From the NCBI RefSeq assembly GCF_014202115.1, contig NZ_JACHFW010000007.1, positions 79,438 to 143,437 of the forward strand: 64,000 bases of DNA, written 5' to 3'. A program made the translations under genes and the position numbers. The notes beneath the pieces were generated by a model that did not search any database, had not been told where the DNA came from, and worked only from the letters and a program-made list of their open reading frames with translations. Positions 17,498 to 26,806 of this stretch are shown piece after piece. Within the stretch, counting starts at the first letter, position 1. Every line of letters starts with the position of its first letter. The DNA comes from Catenibacillus scindens (GTDB lineage Bacteria > Bacillota > Clostridia > Lachnospirales > Lachnospiraceae).

Positions 17498-18949
17498 TTA
17501 TAGATTCATGGACATAAACGCCGGGATCATAACAATAAACATGACAACTCCCAGCAAAATAATCATTGGAAATAAAAGTTTTGTTCCCGCCTCCTCTCCC
17601 AGCCGTTTTGCCGATTCCTGCCGCATAACCACAGCCTCATCCTTGGCATCCGACAGCATTCTTCCCATACCTCTGGCACCAGTCTTTACACTCTGGATTA
17701 AAATCGAACTAAATCTCAGATACTGACTGAGTCCGCATCTGCGGCCGAAATTCTCATAGGCGGCTGTCTCGGTGACGCCATACTTCATCTCATTAGCAGC
17801 CATGATCATCTCTTCATAGACATACTTACGCGGCCCTCCTTCCTCAATAGTTTTATTGTAGTCGGATATTATCCGAGACCACACAGCTTTAGGCGTCATG
17901 CCTGTTTCCAAAAGCAGCACGACTTTATGGACAAACACGGGATATTCCAAAAATAATTCCTGACTTCGTTTTTTCTGTGCTTTAAGGTAGCCTTCCCCTT
18001 CTCTGACAAACAATAGGACAACGATCATACATCCCGCGATCACTAAAGCTCCCGGCCCAAAAGAGGAACTCTGGGACCATGATACAGATTTACCGCCGAT
18101 TTTCCGGGGCAATATCAGATAATTCTCAGAAATAGTACGATCTTCGGATATTGCCAGAGCTTCATATATCTCCTCCCGGATTCCTTGTGCTGACTCCTGC
18201 TTCGCCGGATATACAGTGACATCCCGACGATACTCCCAGGATATGTCAAAATAAGTGCATACTGCTTTGATCTGGACTGTAAGCGGGGCTTTCAGCTCCT
18301 GATTTTTTACTGTACCATCCATACCGATAAGCAGATAATCGCTTGTTTCCCAGAACAATGTCACAGAATATTCGGGGATTTCCGACATAAAATTCAGAGG
18401 ACAGGTAATGCAGTTCAGATCCATATTTTCTCCGAGGACATGGGTGTCAATATAGATATGGCATTGTTCCTGCAGCCAGGAGATTTCTTCTTCCGAAAGG
18501 CGCTTTTCACCCACAGTAACCTCTACCGGTATACTCTCTTCATCTATACTAGCCTCCAGTTCAAAACTTTTACTGCCGCCGCCAAGGGCATTGCGCTGGA
18601 TTTTGTAATCGCCCTCCAGAAAATCATTGCCCTGTCCGGTAATACACAGGGCAATAGAAGCCGCATTGACCGTCAGAAGAAGGATCAGAGCATATGTAAT
18701 ATTTTTGAGATACTTTTCCTCCTGTATCTTTTCCGGGTCTGCCGCCGGATATAGCTGGCGGATAAGATCCAGACGTTTTTGAGTGTGTCCCTTAACAAAA
18801 TGTCTATACAGCCAGCAGGCAAAGGGATAAAAAAAATTGTTAAATCCTTTCATTTTATAAGTATATTTCAATCTCTTCCTGTCATATCCGGAAAAGATAA
18901 GACTTGCACCTATAAGCACCGCGATCATTAAGAGACTGATATAAAGCAT
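17498..18949 (-). CDS. tadC: TadC, type II secretion F-type platform protein
   Basis: About 483 residues from ATG 18949 (AGGAGG upstream). Two early membrane helices are followed by a roughly 200-residue extracytoplasmic or loop region, and then a C-terminal T2SF domain with helices near the end (MIILLGVVMFIVMIPAF). It is larger than Gram-negative TadC because of the inserted soluble region (about residues 110-290), a feature of clostridial Tad loci. It works with TadB as the inner-membrane platform on which TadA acts. Confidence 0.82.
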   Translation of the reverse strand: MLYISLLMIAVLIGASLIFSGYDRKRLKYTYKMKGFNNFFYPFACWLYRHFVKGHTQKRLDLIRQLYPAADPEKIQEEKYLKNITYALILLLTVNAASIALCITGQGNDFLEGDYKIQRNALGGGSKSFELEASIDEESIPVEVTVGEKRLSEEEISWLQEQCHIYIDTHVLGENMDLNCITCPLNFMSEIPEYSVTLFWETSDYLLIGMDGTVKNQELKAPLTVQIKAVCTYFDISWEYRRDVTVYPAKQESAQGIREEIYEALAISEDRTISENYLILPRKIGGKSVSWSQSSSFGPGALVIAGCMIVVLLFVREGEGYLKAQKKRSQELFLEYPVFVHKVVLLLETGMTPKAVWSRIISDYNKTIEEGGPRKYVYEEMIMAANEMKYGVTETAAYENFGRRCGLSQYLRFSSILIQSVKTGARGMGRMLSDAKDEAVVMRQESAKRLGEEAGTKLLFPMIILLGVVMFIVMIPAFMSMNL

Positions 18950-18959
18950 AACCACCTCC

Positions 18960-19745
18960 TCACACCTGGATATCCAGGATCTTCGTTCCCCAGAGTATAG
19001 CGCCGCCATATATGAACAGACAGATTGTCATGAAAAGAATGCCTGCTCCGTTTCCGTACAATACATCCATAAAACCCGATGAAAAAACACGCATATAGAA
19101 CATAACACCTAGAGGAATCATGACCATCAGCTTAAACTCGCCGCGTTTAGCGCTCAAAATGGTTCGGATCTGAGCTTCACTTTCGATTTTATTTTTTAGA
19201 GTTTCAACACTGTTTTTCATAATCTGGCTCATGCTCCCGCCGCTCCTTTTGGCAATGGAAATAATCTGGGCAAAGCTTTCAATATCTTCCTGGTGGCTTC
19301 TTTTCGCAAAGTCCGCCATACATGCCTCAACAGTTATATTCATCCCCAGTTTCCGACGGATCTCATCAAACTCTCTGACAATATCATCATCCTTTTGAAA
19401 GGTTCTCAAAAGCTCCTGACCGGCCCGGACAAAAGCCTGCTCCAAGGTGCTGCCTGTGGACACGAAAGAATACAGAAGAATCATCCCCTCTTTAAATTGC
19501 TGAGTCAGACAGTGTTTTCTTTGCCGTATACAGCGCTTTTTTTCCAAAAGGGCCATGACAGCCAACACCGGTATAAAGAGGACAAAGATATATGCAGAAT
19601 CATAAAAGAGATAACCAACGATCAGAAACAGCACCGCTGTTTTCACACCGATAAAACACCATTCGCGCAGCGTCAGACGGTATCGGTTATAATCCAGGTT
19701 TTTGGAACCTTCCGTCCCCCTCCAGCTCAAACGAAAATGCTTCAA
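18960..19745 (-). CDS. tadB: TadB, type II secretion F-type platform protein
   Basis: 261 residues, started by TTG five bases after AGGAGGG. Contains the T2SF helical bundle (FAQIISIAKRSGGSMSQIM is the typical conserved stretch) and membrane helices at about residues 35-70 and near the C-terminus. It is ten bases after tadA and ten bases before tadC, so tightly co-expressed. Forms the membrane platform of the pilus with TadC. Confidence 0.85.
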   Translation of the reverse strand: MKHFRLSWRGTEGSKNLDYNRYRLTLREWCFIGVKTAVLFLIVGYLFYDSAYIFVLFIPVLAVMALLEKKRCIRQRKHCLTQQFKEGMILLYSFVSTGSTLEQAFVRAGQELLRTFQKDDDIVREFDEIRRKLGMNITVEACMADFAKRSHQEDIESFAQIISIAKRSGGSMSQIMKNSVETLKNKIESEAQIRTILSAKRGEFKLMVMIPLGVMFYMRVFSSGFMDVLYGNGAGILFMTICLFIYGGAILWGTKILDIQV

Positions 19746-19754
19746 ATGCCCCTC

Positions 19755-21038
19755 CTATTCCACCGGAAGGCCGGCCGCCATAAGCTTCTGGACGTTCTTA
19801 AGATGATTGCCTGTAGATTTAAGGCGCCCCATCACTTTGGATGTATCCACCTTCCAAGGTTCCTTTCCTTTTGCGGCTACAGATCCATAAGTGGCTCCTT
19901 CCTTGACAACAGGCTCCTCCACAAAACGATACAACGGATTAAAAATAATCTCTCCATCCTCATAGCCTTCAATCTCACAGACTTCCAGAACTTTCCGGGA
20001 TTTATCCCGAAGTCTTCCAAGATGGATGACAATATCCAGCGAGGAAGCGATGTGCTGACGTATGGCTTCCAGAGGGATATCTGTCCCCATGAGGACCATA
20101 GTCTCAAGGCGGGAAATCATATCCTCCACCGAATTGCTGTGACCTGTGGACAAACTGCCGTCGTGACCGGTATTCATGGCGGACAGCATATCTATGGCCT
20201 CCGGCCCCCGGATCTCTCCGACGATAATCCTATCCGGCCGCATTCGAAGGGACGAGCGTATCAGATCCCGTATAGACACTTCATTCTCCCCGTCGGCGTT
20301 GGCATTGCGCACCTCCAGACGGACCAAATTGTCAATGCCGTGGATCTGAAGCTCCGCCGAATCTTCAATAGTGATCACCCTCTGGTCGGAGGGAATGAAG
20401 CCGGCCAGGGCATTAAGCATCGTTGTCTTTCCGGAGCCTGTAGAACCGGAAATAAAAATGTTATAGCCGGCGATGACCAGTTTTTCCAGAAAACGGGCAA
20501 CTTCTCTGCTCAAAGCGCCCCAGCGCACCAGACGATCCATGGAGATAGCTTCCGCAGAAAATTTTCGTATAGTCAGTATGGGGCCATCAATGGCCACAGG
20601 CTTTAACACTACATTCACCCGCGAGCCGTCCTCCAGACGGGCGTCCACAATCGGGGATGCCTCATTGACCTGGCGGTTGGATCTGGACACGATCTGCTGA
20701 ATCACGTCCTCCAGCTTTTCTGTGGACTCAAACTTTTTATTCCAGGGATAAAGCTGTCCTCCTTTTTCATAGAAAATCGCGCCTCCGCCGTTGACCATGA
20801 TTTCAGTGATCTCCTTGTCATCCAGAAGTTCCTGCAAAAGATCCAGCCGCCGTATAGCGTTAAACAGCTCCTGTTTTAATGTCAGCCGGGTGACAATACT
20901 CATATAGGTCTCCTGACTCTTGCTTTGTATACGAGATTCAATAAGCTGCATAATCTCGTCATCCGTATACTGCTTTTCCGGAGGCATCGAGCCTATGATT
21001 TCACTTCTCAGGTCTTTTTTAATCTCATAATAATCCAT
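19755..21038 (-). CDS. tadA: TadA/CpaF pilus assembly ATPase
   Basis: A 427-residue GspE-family hexameric ATPase that powers pilus extension. Walker A is ISGSTGSGKTTML, the Asp box is around TIEDSAELQ, and Walker B/His-box follows as RIIVGEIRGPEAIDML and NTGHDGSLSTGHSN. Length and N-terminal helical domain fit CpaF. GGAGGGAG precedes the ATG, which overlaps the tadZ-like gene by 14 bases. Confidence 0.93.
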   Translation of the reverse strand: MDYYEIKKDLRSEIIGSMPPEKQYTDDEIMQLIESRIQSKSQETYMSIVTRLTLKQELFNAIRRLDLLQELLDDKEITEIMVNGGGAIFYEKGGQLYPWNKKFESTEKLEDVIQQIVSRSNRQVNEASPIVDARLEDGSRVNVVLKPVAIDGPILTIRKFSAEAISMDRLVRWGALSREVARFLEKLVIAGYNIFISGSTGSGKTTMLNALAGFIPSDQRVITIEDSAELQIHGIDNLVRLEVRNANADGENEVSIRDLIRSSLRMRPDRIIVGEIRGPEAIDMLSAMNTGHDGSLSTGHSNSVEDMISRLETMVLMGTDIPLEAIRQHIASSLDIVIHLGRLRDKSRKVLEVCEIEGYEDGEIIFNPLYRFVEEPVVKEGATYGSVAAKGKEPWKVDTSKVMGRLKSTGNHLKNVQKLMAAGLPVE

Positions 21039-22050
21039 ATTGAACTCCCTCCAATAATACCGGTTCCACCTTTTGCGAAATTCCGTTTTTTCCCATAAAC
21101 TCCAACATATTTTTCAGTTTCTCCCCTGTATTTTTGTCCCCGTCAACCTGTGGAATATAAATCTTTTCACACAAGTCCATCAGGCACAGGGGAGGAATAC
21201 CATTTCCAAAATTTACAATAATTAAAAAATATCCGCCATGTTCCATCAGTTCCAGCAACCAGAAATACCACTCTTCATCCTGTATCTCCGAAAGGTCATA
21301 GGGACAGGATGCCGGAGGCAGTATATCCAAAAGCTCTTCATGATTTACATAACTTTTTACTATGTCCACCATTTCAAACTTCTGGAAATGGTCTCCCCTG
21401 GCATCGGTACTTTTCTCAATCTCTTTGCCTGACATTCGTTTATCAAAATATTCTCTCAGCGCCAGGATGACCGGGGAAAGTCCCACGGGCTGAGTCTGAT
21501 CCTGGATACTTTCTTCAAATGTAATATACAGTCTTGGTCTATCCCTATTTGTATGCCGGGCTTTCTCAATTGCAAAGGTGTTCTGAAGGCGCTTATGATC
21601 CGGTGAATATACACCGACCAGTTTTGTCTCTGCCTTCCGGGACGCTCCAGGGCGGATGAGAAGATCGCCTTCCCTTCCGCAGAAATCCAAAAGACACTGA
21701 TAAATGTGGGCGGCAGACTGATACTTATCTATAACGGCTACGGCCGCCTTGCCCGAAAACACCTCTTCAATGTCTGTTCTTTCCAACAGATTCCCTTCAT
21801 CGAGAAAAATGACCCCGCAAAACTTTCGGTCATCCCGAAATTCTATAACTTGTATAAAATCTGAAAGACAGTTACATAACACCGAACTGACCATCAGCCA
21901 TACTGGACGGTCCTCGGATTCGGTCATTTCAGACAGCCCGGTGTATGTCCGGACGACAAAGGGAGAATACTCCTGCCGCAGAATAAAACTGTTCAGCCGT
22001 TTTAAATAGACCGTATCCGGGTCACACAAATATAACACCAGGTTTTTCAA
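21025..22050 (-). CDS. TadZ/CpaE-like localisation protein
   Basis: 341 residues from a TTG start behind GGGAGGGGAG. The N-terminal part (about 1-125) resembles an atypical receiver domain. The C-terminal part resembles a MipZ/ParA-type fold, but at the expected P-loop it reads LVGVYSPDHKR, so no working Walker A is present. TadZ proteins place the pilus machine at a cell site, and some lack the ATP motif. Its position directly before tadA supports the call; sequence similarity alone is weak. Confidence 0.65.
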   Translation of the reverse strand: MKNLVLYLCDPDTVYLKRLNSFILRQEYSPFVVRTYTGLSEMTESEDRPVWLMVSSVLCNCLSDFIQVIEFRDDRKFCGVIFLDEGNLLERTDIEEVFSGKAAVAVIDKYQSAAHIYQCLLDFCGREGDLLIRPGASRKAETKLVGVYSPDHKRLQNTFAIEKARHTNRDRPRLYITFEESIQDQTQPVGLSPVILALREYFDKRMSGKEIEKSTDARGDHFQKFEMVDIVKSYVNHEELLDILPPASCPYDLSEIQDEEWYFWLLELMEHGGYFLIIVNFGNGIPPLCLMDLCEKIYIPQVDGDKNTGEKLKNMLEFMGKNGISQKVEPVLLEGVQYGLL

Positions 22051-22077
22051 CCTCTCCCCTCCCTTCGGTCCGGAATA

Positions 22078-22617
22078 TCAGCCCCGCCACAGCCCAATAT
22101 ATAAACAGACGGCCAGGGCTATACATAATGTAAAATGAATGGTTTCACCTTGCACAGGATATTTTAGAGGATAATACGGTTTAATTCCGTGTTTCGACTT
22201 TATCTGAAGAAAATAGAAATAAAGATATGAAAGACGTTTAAAGAAATTCTGATGCTTTATCATAACTGTAACAGAAAACGCCGCTCCGATCAAAAACGAC
22301 GCGGCCAGGGAAAATAAACTGCCCCTTATGCCGGTAAAAGCACCTGCTGCCATAAAAAGTTTAACGTCCCCGGCACCCAGCATAGAAAAACAATACAGGG
22401 GAAACAGTATCCCAAATAGCAGCAGACTGCCTGCCAGGGCGTCCAAAAAACCTTCCCTTCCAAAGCAGCCAAAGTTCAGGAGCAGTCCCGACGCTGCGGC
22501 GGCAACGGCGATCCCGTTGGACACCTTGTAGGAACACAGATCCATCCAGACTGCTGCCGATAAAAACAGGAACAAGACTCCATCCATAAATGTCTGCAAT
22601 CCATCACCTCTATTCAT
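22078..22617 (-). CDS. Type IV prepilin peptidase (A24), copy 2, head of the Tad operon
   Basis: About 179 residues, multi-helix membrane protein. Catalytic aspartates: AAVWMDLCSYKVSNG and GAGDVKLFM. It differs in length and sequence from copy 1 at 14238-14675, so the operon carries two unlike peptidases. The start is uncertain: ATG 22617 lacks a ribosome site, while TTG 22599 follows AGAGGTG at good spacing. The first gene after the 22705-22733 promoter. Confidence 0.85.
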   Translation of the reverse strand: MNRGDGLQTFMDGVLFLFLSAAVWMDLCSYKVSNGIAVAAAASGLLLNFGCFGREGFLDALAGSLLLFGILFPLYCFSMLGAGDVKLFMAAGAFTGIRGSLFSLAASFLIGAAFSVTVMIKHQNFFKRLSYLYFYFLQIKSKHGIKPYYPLKYPVQGETIHFTLCIALAVCLYIGLWRG

Positions 22618-22704
22618 CTGAGTTATTTAATTGTTATAAATCTGGAATTTTATCTTTTGAGATTATCTTTTGAAATGTATTGTCGATCTGTAATTTGTAT
22701 CCTG

Positions 22705-22733
22705 ATTATATATCATACAAATTCCATTGTAAA
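22705..22733 (-). promoter_or_regulatory. Promoter of the Tad pilus operon
   Basis: Minus strand TTTACA, 17-base spacer, TATAAT, about 90 bases upstream of the first gene. It is the only good sigma-A promoter seen for the eleven-gene run down to 12383. Confidence 0.7.
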
Positions 22734-22833
22734 CCCCCGAAAAGCAGAACATTTCGACACCTTTCGATATAATCGGACGTTATCTTTCATATACATTCGC
22801 CCCCACGACAAAATTGTCGAAAACTTCTTCGAG

Positions 22834-22890
22834 TTCAGGACCCGCTCGCGGGTCTTGGTGCGGGATTCGGGTCAGCTTCATCTGACATCT
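22834..22890. repeat. Hairpin repeat, copy A
   Basis: 57 bases matching 39438-39494 at 50 positions without gaps. It holds two hairpins, GACCCGC-TC-GCGGGTC and GTCAG-CTTCAT-CTGAC. An outer arm GCGGGATTCGG (22860) can pair with CCGAATCCCTGC (22897). Confidence 0.7.
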
Positions 22891-23063
22891 TCCTTACCGA
22901 ATCCCTGCGCATCCTAAGCGGAGCGTTTATCAGATGGGGATTAACTCCCGCCACTGATACAAGTTTGTTATACTCGCCGCCGACAGAGGCGGGAGTCTTC
23001 CCACATCTGATAAACTGCCGCCTGGGATTACGCTTTTCTTCGCTTATTGCCTGGTGATTTACT

Positions 23064-23200
23064 TTCAGTCAAAGACCCCGCAGCAAGCTACGGGGCATCA
23101 AACTTGCAGCGCAGCAGAGCTGCGGGGTATTTGACCCTCGCGGCAGTCGCCAAATGGACATGCAAGCATGTCCGCTTGGCTCGTTGCCCGCGGGAATAAA
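23064..23200. repeat. Full copy of a dispersed structured intergenic repeat
   Basis: Consecutive hairpins: CCCCG-CAGCAAGCTA-CGGGG, CGCAGC-AGA-GCTGCG, and GGACATGC-AA-GCATGTCC, ending GCCCGCGGGAATAAA. Partial copies lie at 4459-4508 and 5972-6029. Confidence 0.6.
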
Positions 23201-23324
23201 TGAGCGGGCTGCCCTTACACATGCAGATCCCGCTCATTCCTGATCGCTATTCTTTTATCATTTCTCTGATCTATTAGCCATGCCTCTTAAAATTCCCGCC
23301 GCTTACGCCGCTGAATGGTTATAG

Positions 23325-25310
23325 TTACTCTTTAGGCACATATTTTTTACAGCCAAGTTTTCGGCTCACAATTTTAGTTCCGGCTCTGAGACGATTCTTA
23401 ATCGGGTTGACAAAATCAAACTCAAAAGCCACAACTCCGTAGGCCGGGACATCAATCACCAGGGAATAGTCCTTAAAATCCCAGGGCGTCCCAGACGCTT
23501 TCAGATTCACCAGAGGAAATTGGCCGCTTCCCCCGTACTCCTTGGCATCGCTTGTAAAAATCTGGCGGTACTCGCCAGGGCATAAAGCCCCTACCCTGTG
23601 CTTTTCATAAGTCACCGGAGAAAAATTAAAGTGGAATAACAGGCATCGTTTTTTATCTTTTGTCATACGGCAGAAAGTCAGCATATTATGCTGGGCATCG
23701 GCGCCGTTGATCCACTCAAATCCGCCCTCATGGCAGTCCTGCTCATAAAGGGCCGGATGGCCTTTGTAGAGGTGGAGAAGATCTTTCACATAATTATTGA
23801 TCTGCCGGTTCGCCGGTTCATTATCCAAAAGGTACCAATCCAGACTGCGCTCCTCGCTCCACTCTCTGAACTGGGCAAAATCCTGCCCCATAAACAGCAG
23901 TTTTTTTCCGGGATGGGCCATCATAAAACCGTAGGCTGCCCTGAGATTTCCAAACTTGTCCGGAAGATCTCCCGGCATCTTGTTGATCATAGAGCATTTC
24001 AGATGGACAACCTCATCATGGGACAGCACAAGAATAAAATTCTCGCTGAAGGCATAGCTGAAGCTGAAAGTGAGCTGATCCTGATGATATTGCCTGAAAT
24101 AAGGGTCCGTTTTCATGTACTCCAGAAAATCGTGCATCCACCCCATATTCCATTTATAAGTAAAACCGAGACCTCCGTCCTCCGGCGGCCGTGAAACCAT
24201 GGGGAATGCCGTGGATTCCTCGGCAATCATCACCGCACCGGGGGCGCGTCTGCTTATGATGGAATTTAAATGTTTTAAAAACTCAATAGCCTCATAATTT
24301 TTATTGCCCCCGTCTTTGTTGGGAACCCATTCGCCGTCCTGTCTCCCGTAATCCAGATAAAGCATGGATGCCACGGCATCAACCCGCAGCCCGTCCACAT
24401 GAAACTTTTCAATCCAGAACAGAGCGTTGGCCACAAGGAAATTTTTGACCTGAAGACTCTCATAATTAAAAATATAGGTTCCCCAATGAGCGTGTTCCCC
24501 TTTTCTCGGATCCGGATGCTCATATACCGGTTCGCCGTCAAACCGGCCGAGACCATGGGCATCTTTGGGGAAATGGGCCGGAACCCAGTCCAGGATCACG
24601 CCTATGCCCCTCTGATGGAGGTAATCCACCAGATACATAAAATCAGAAGCGCTGCCATAGCGGCTTGTTGGCGCATAGTACCCGGTCACCTGATATCCCC
24701 AGGATCCGTCAAATGGATGTTCCGCAATTCCCATAAATTCCACATGAGTGTATCCCATATAGTTGACATAATCTGCAAGCTCCCCAGCCAGATCACGGTA
24801 TGTCCTGAAGCCAAAATTTTCACCGCTCTCATCCTTTTTCCATGACCCAAGATGAACTTCATAAATGGACATGGGACGCTCCAGTGTACAAGCGCTGCGT
24901 TTATCCTGCTGCCACGGTTCATCTCCCCACTGGTATCCGGAAATATCGGTGACGACAGAGGCCGTTTCCGGGCGCATCTGGCACTCATTGCCGTAAGGAT
25001 CAGCCTTAAAGAGAATATCTCCCTTTTTCGTCTCAATGGCAAACTTATACAAATCCCCCTTCTTTACCCCTGGGATAAAAAGGTCAAAAATACCGGATTT
25101 GCCTACAGGTTCCATGGGATTTTCCTCCGGCTCCCACTCGTTAAAATCACCGACAACACTTACCGATACGGCGTGGGGCGCCCACACAGCAAAATAAACG
25201 CCGTCTTTTCCCTTTTCCCGGGTCAGATGAGCCCCCATTTTATTGTAAATCTCATAGTGAGTTCCCCCATTAAACAGGTAAACATCCAGATCTGTAATTC
25301 TGTGATCCAT
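23325..25310 (-). CDS. glgB: Glycogen branching enzyme
   Basis: 661 residues. CBM48-type N-domain (about 15-110, VYFAVWAPHAVSVSVVGDFN) is followed by the GH13_9 barrel. Catalytic residues: Asp311 (GLRVDAV), Glu364 (MIAEEST) and Asp432 (LSHDEVVH). It makes alpha-1,6 branches in glycogen by transfer of alpha-1,4 chains. Length is normal with a short basic C-terminal tail. It follows the GH13 gene by 12 bases with a GGAGG site, so the two form an operon. The other glg genes are not in the window. Confidence 0.95.
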   Translation of the reverse strand: MDHRITDLDVYLFNGGTHYEIYNKMGAHLTREKGKDGVYFAVWAPHAVSVSVVGDFNEWEPEENPMEPVGKSGIFDLFIPGVKKGDLYKFAIETKKGDILFKADPYGNECQMRPETASVVTDISGYQWGDEPWQQDKRSACTLERPMSIYEVHLGSWKKDESGENFGFRTYRDLAGELADYVNYMGYTHVEFMGIAEHPFDGSWGYQVTGYYAPTSRYGSASDFMYLVDYLHQRGIGVILDWVPAHFPKDAHGLGRFDGEPVYEHPDPRKGEHAHWGTYIFNYESLQVKNFLVANALFWIEKFHVDGLRVDAVASMLYLDYGRQDGEWVPNKDGGNKNYEAIEFLKHLNSIISRRAPGAVMIAEESTAFPMVSRPPEDGGLGFTYKWNMGWMHDFLEYMKTDPYFRQYHQDQLTFSFSYAFSENFILVLSHDEVVHLKCSMINKMPGDLPDKFGNLRAAYGFMMAHPGKKLLFMGQDFAQFREWSEERSLDWYLLDNEPANRQINNYVKDLLHLYKGHPALYEQDCHEGGFEWINGADAQHNMLTFCRMTKDKKRCLLFHFNFSPVTYEKHRVGALCPGEYRQIFTSDAKEYGGSGQFPLVNLKASGTPWDFKDYSLVIDVPAYGVVAFEFDFVNPIKNRLRAGTKIVSRKLGCKKYVPKE

Positions 25311-25322
25311 AACTTTCCTCCT

Positions 25323-26669
25323 CTAACAAAGCCGCAGCACCATAGCCCCATTTCCGGGAACGGTAAGGGAGAGATGATCTCCCTGGACAGGCACATCTTC
25401 TTCCCGAATAAGATCCGTGCATACGCCGCCTCCAAACGGCAATTTTATGTCAACCCAAACTTCCTGCTCATCATTATTCAAAATTGTGATACACGCCTTG
25501 CCCTCATATACTCTGGCATAGGCATACTGGCGGTTAGTCAACAGCAATTCATCAAGCTGTCCGTAAATAAGCTCCGGACATTCTGTGTGAATATGGGCCA
25601 GCTTCGCGATAAACGCTTCAAGTTCAAGGTTGGGCCCTTTAAATGTGGCAAGATCAATGGCCGGCCTCAGCGGATCATCGCTGCCGTTCTCCTTATGTCC
25701 GGCGATTCCCCATTCTGATCCGTAGTAAACAGACGGAATACCTATGGTCGTAAACAAAAAGGCATAGATCGGGAAAAGGTTCTTTTTATTTTCCAGCTTA
25801 TCATAAATCCGGTCAACATCATGATTATCTACAAAGTTATACAGCCGGGCATCTTTGCAGATCCCGTAATTTTTATCATACATTCTGCGGATAGAATGGG
25901 CCATCTCAAAGTAATTATAAGAATTATGAGCAGAATAAATGCCTTTGTGCAGTTCGTAATTGGTTACAGAATGGAGCATCTGGGGGTTGACCCACCGGCT
26001 GTAATCCCCATGGATCACCTCGCCCATGAGCCAGAAGTCCGGCTTTAACCCATCCGTCAGGGTTCTCAGTTCCCTCATGAAATTAAAATCCAAAACATCG
26101 GCACAGTCCAGGCGTATGCCGTCAATATCAAAAGTCTGTACCCAATATTGAACCACATCCAACAGGAACTCCCGCACCGCCGGGTTGGCCATATTCAGAC
26201 GGGGAAGCTGGGCAAAGCCATGCCACGATTCATAGGAAAACCCATCATTAAATGGACTGTTTCCCCAGAAGTTTACCTGGCAGTACCAGTCTTTTCCCCA
26301 GGAACCTTCTCTCTCCTCTTTCAGATTTTTAAATGCGGCAAAATCCCGGCCGGTATGATTAAAAACACCGTCCACAACAACACGGATACCAGCATTGTGA
26401 CACAGCTTCACCCATCGGATAAAATCTTCGTTCGTTCCAAGGCGGCTGTCCACCTTCTTATAATCTGTTGTATCATATCCATGGGTAGCAGATTCAAAAA
26501 GCGGGCCAATGTACACCGCCGTACATCCCAATTCCGCCATATGATCCACCCACAGATCCAATTGCTTAAAACCCTGTCCACCTCCCTGATAATCGTTAAT
26601 TTTTGGCGAACCGCACAGACCAAGAGGATAAATATGATAAAATACCGCACTGTCATACCAAGCTGCCAT
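25323..26669 (-). CDS. GH13 alpha-amylase family hydrolase, cytoplasmic
   Basis: 448-residue GH13 enzyme without signal peptide. The start of the barrel reads FYHIYPLGLCG. Catalytic residues: Asp188 (DGIRLDCADVL), Glu217 (LMGEVIHGD) and Asp284 (FVDNHDVDR); region I is VVDGVFNHTG. Compact length without an N-terminal starch-binding domain suggests an intracellular oligosaccharide hydrolase or transferase that trims glycogen or maltodextrin. It heads the operon with glgB. The exact specificity cannot be read from motifs. Confidence 0.88.
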   Translation of the reverse strand: MAAWYDSAVFYHIYPLGLCGSPKINDYQGGGQGFKQLDLWVDHMAELGCTAVYIGPLFESATHGYDTTDYKKVDSRLGTNEDFIRWVKLCHNAGIRVVVDGVFNHTGRDFAAFKNLKEEREGSWGKDWYCQVNFWGNSPFNDGFSYESWHGFAQLPRLNMANPAVREFLLDVVQYWVQTFDIDGIRLDCADVLDFNFMRELRTLTDGLKPDFWLMGEVIHGDYSRWVNPQMLHSVTNYELHKGIYSAHNSYNYFEMAHSIRRMYDKNYGICKDARLYNFVDNHDVDRIYDKLENKKNLFPIYAFLFTTIGIPSVYYGSEWGIAGHKENGSDDPLRPAIDLATFKGPNLELEAFIAKLAHIHTECPELIYGQLDELLLTNRQYAYARVYEGKACITILNNDEQEVWVDIKLPFGGGVCTDLIREEDVPVQGDHLSLTVPGNGAMVLRLC

Positions 26670-26720
26670 AACTCAAACCTCCAATTCATTATTACCTATT
26701 TTCAACTGAAACATCGTCTT

Positions 26721-26748
26721 TTTATACCGAAAGGTAAAATTTTCTCAA
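26721..26748 (-). promoter_or_regulatory. Promoter of the GH13-glgB operon
   Basis: Minus strand TTGAGA, 16-base spacer, TATAAA, about 52 bases upstream of the ATG. The -35 sits 5 bases from the hairpin at 26754-26799. Confidence 0.6.
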
Positions 26749-26753
26749 TTTAT

Positions 26754-26799
26754 AGGTAACAGTTCAGCCGCCGAATCCCCGATGACTGAACTGTCACCT
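26754..26799. repeat. GTTCAG hairpin repeat, copy 1
   Basis: AGGTAACAGTTCAG pairs with CTGAACTGTCACCT (13 of 14). It lies between the 3' end of the TetR gene and the GH13 promoter and probably ends the TetR transcript. Confidence 0.7.
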
Positions 26800-26806
26800 C
26801 AGCTTT

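Larger units (their letters stand above)
22618..23324. other. 700-bp non-coding block of inverted repeats
   Basis: No convincing gene. It contains the Tad promoter, hairpin repeat copy A, and a long inverted pair around GTTTATCAGATG (22925) and CATCTGATAAAC (about 22996). A full copy of the dispersed repeat (23064-23200) is followed by a GGAATAAATGAGCGGG / CCCGCTCATTCC hairpin (about 23192-23240) near the end of glgB. Confidence 0.6.
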
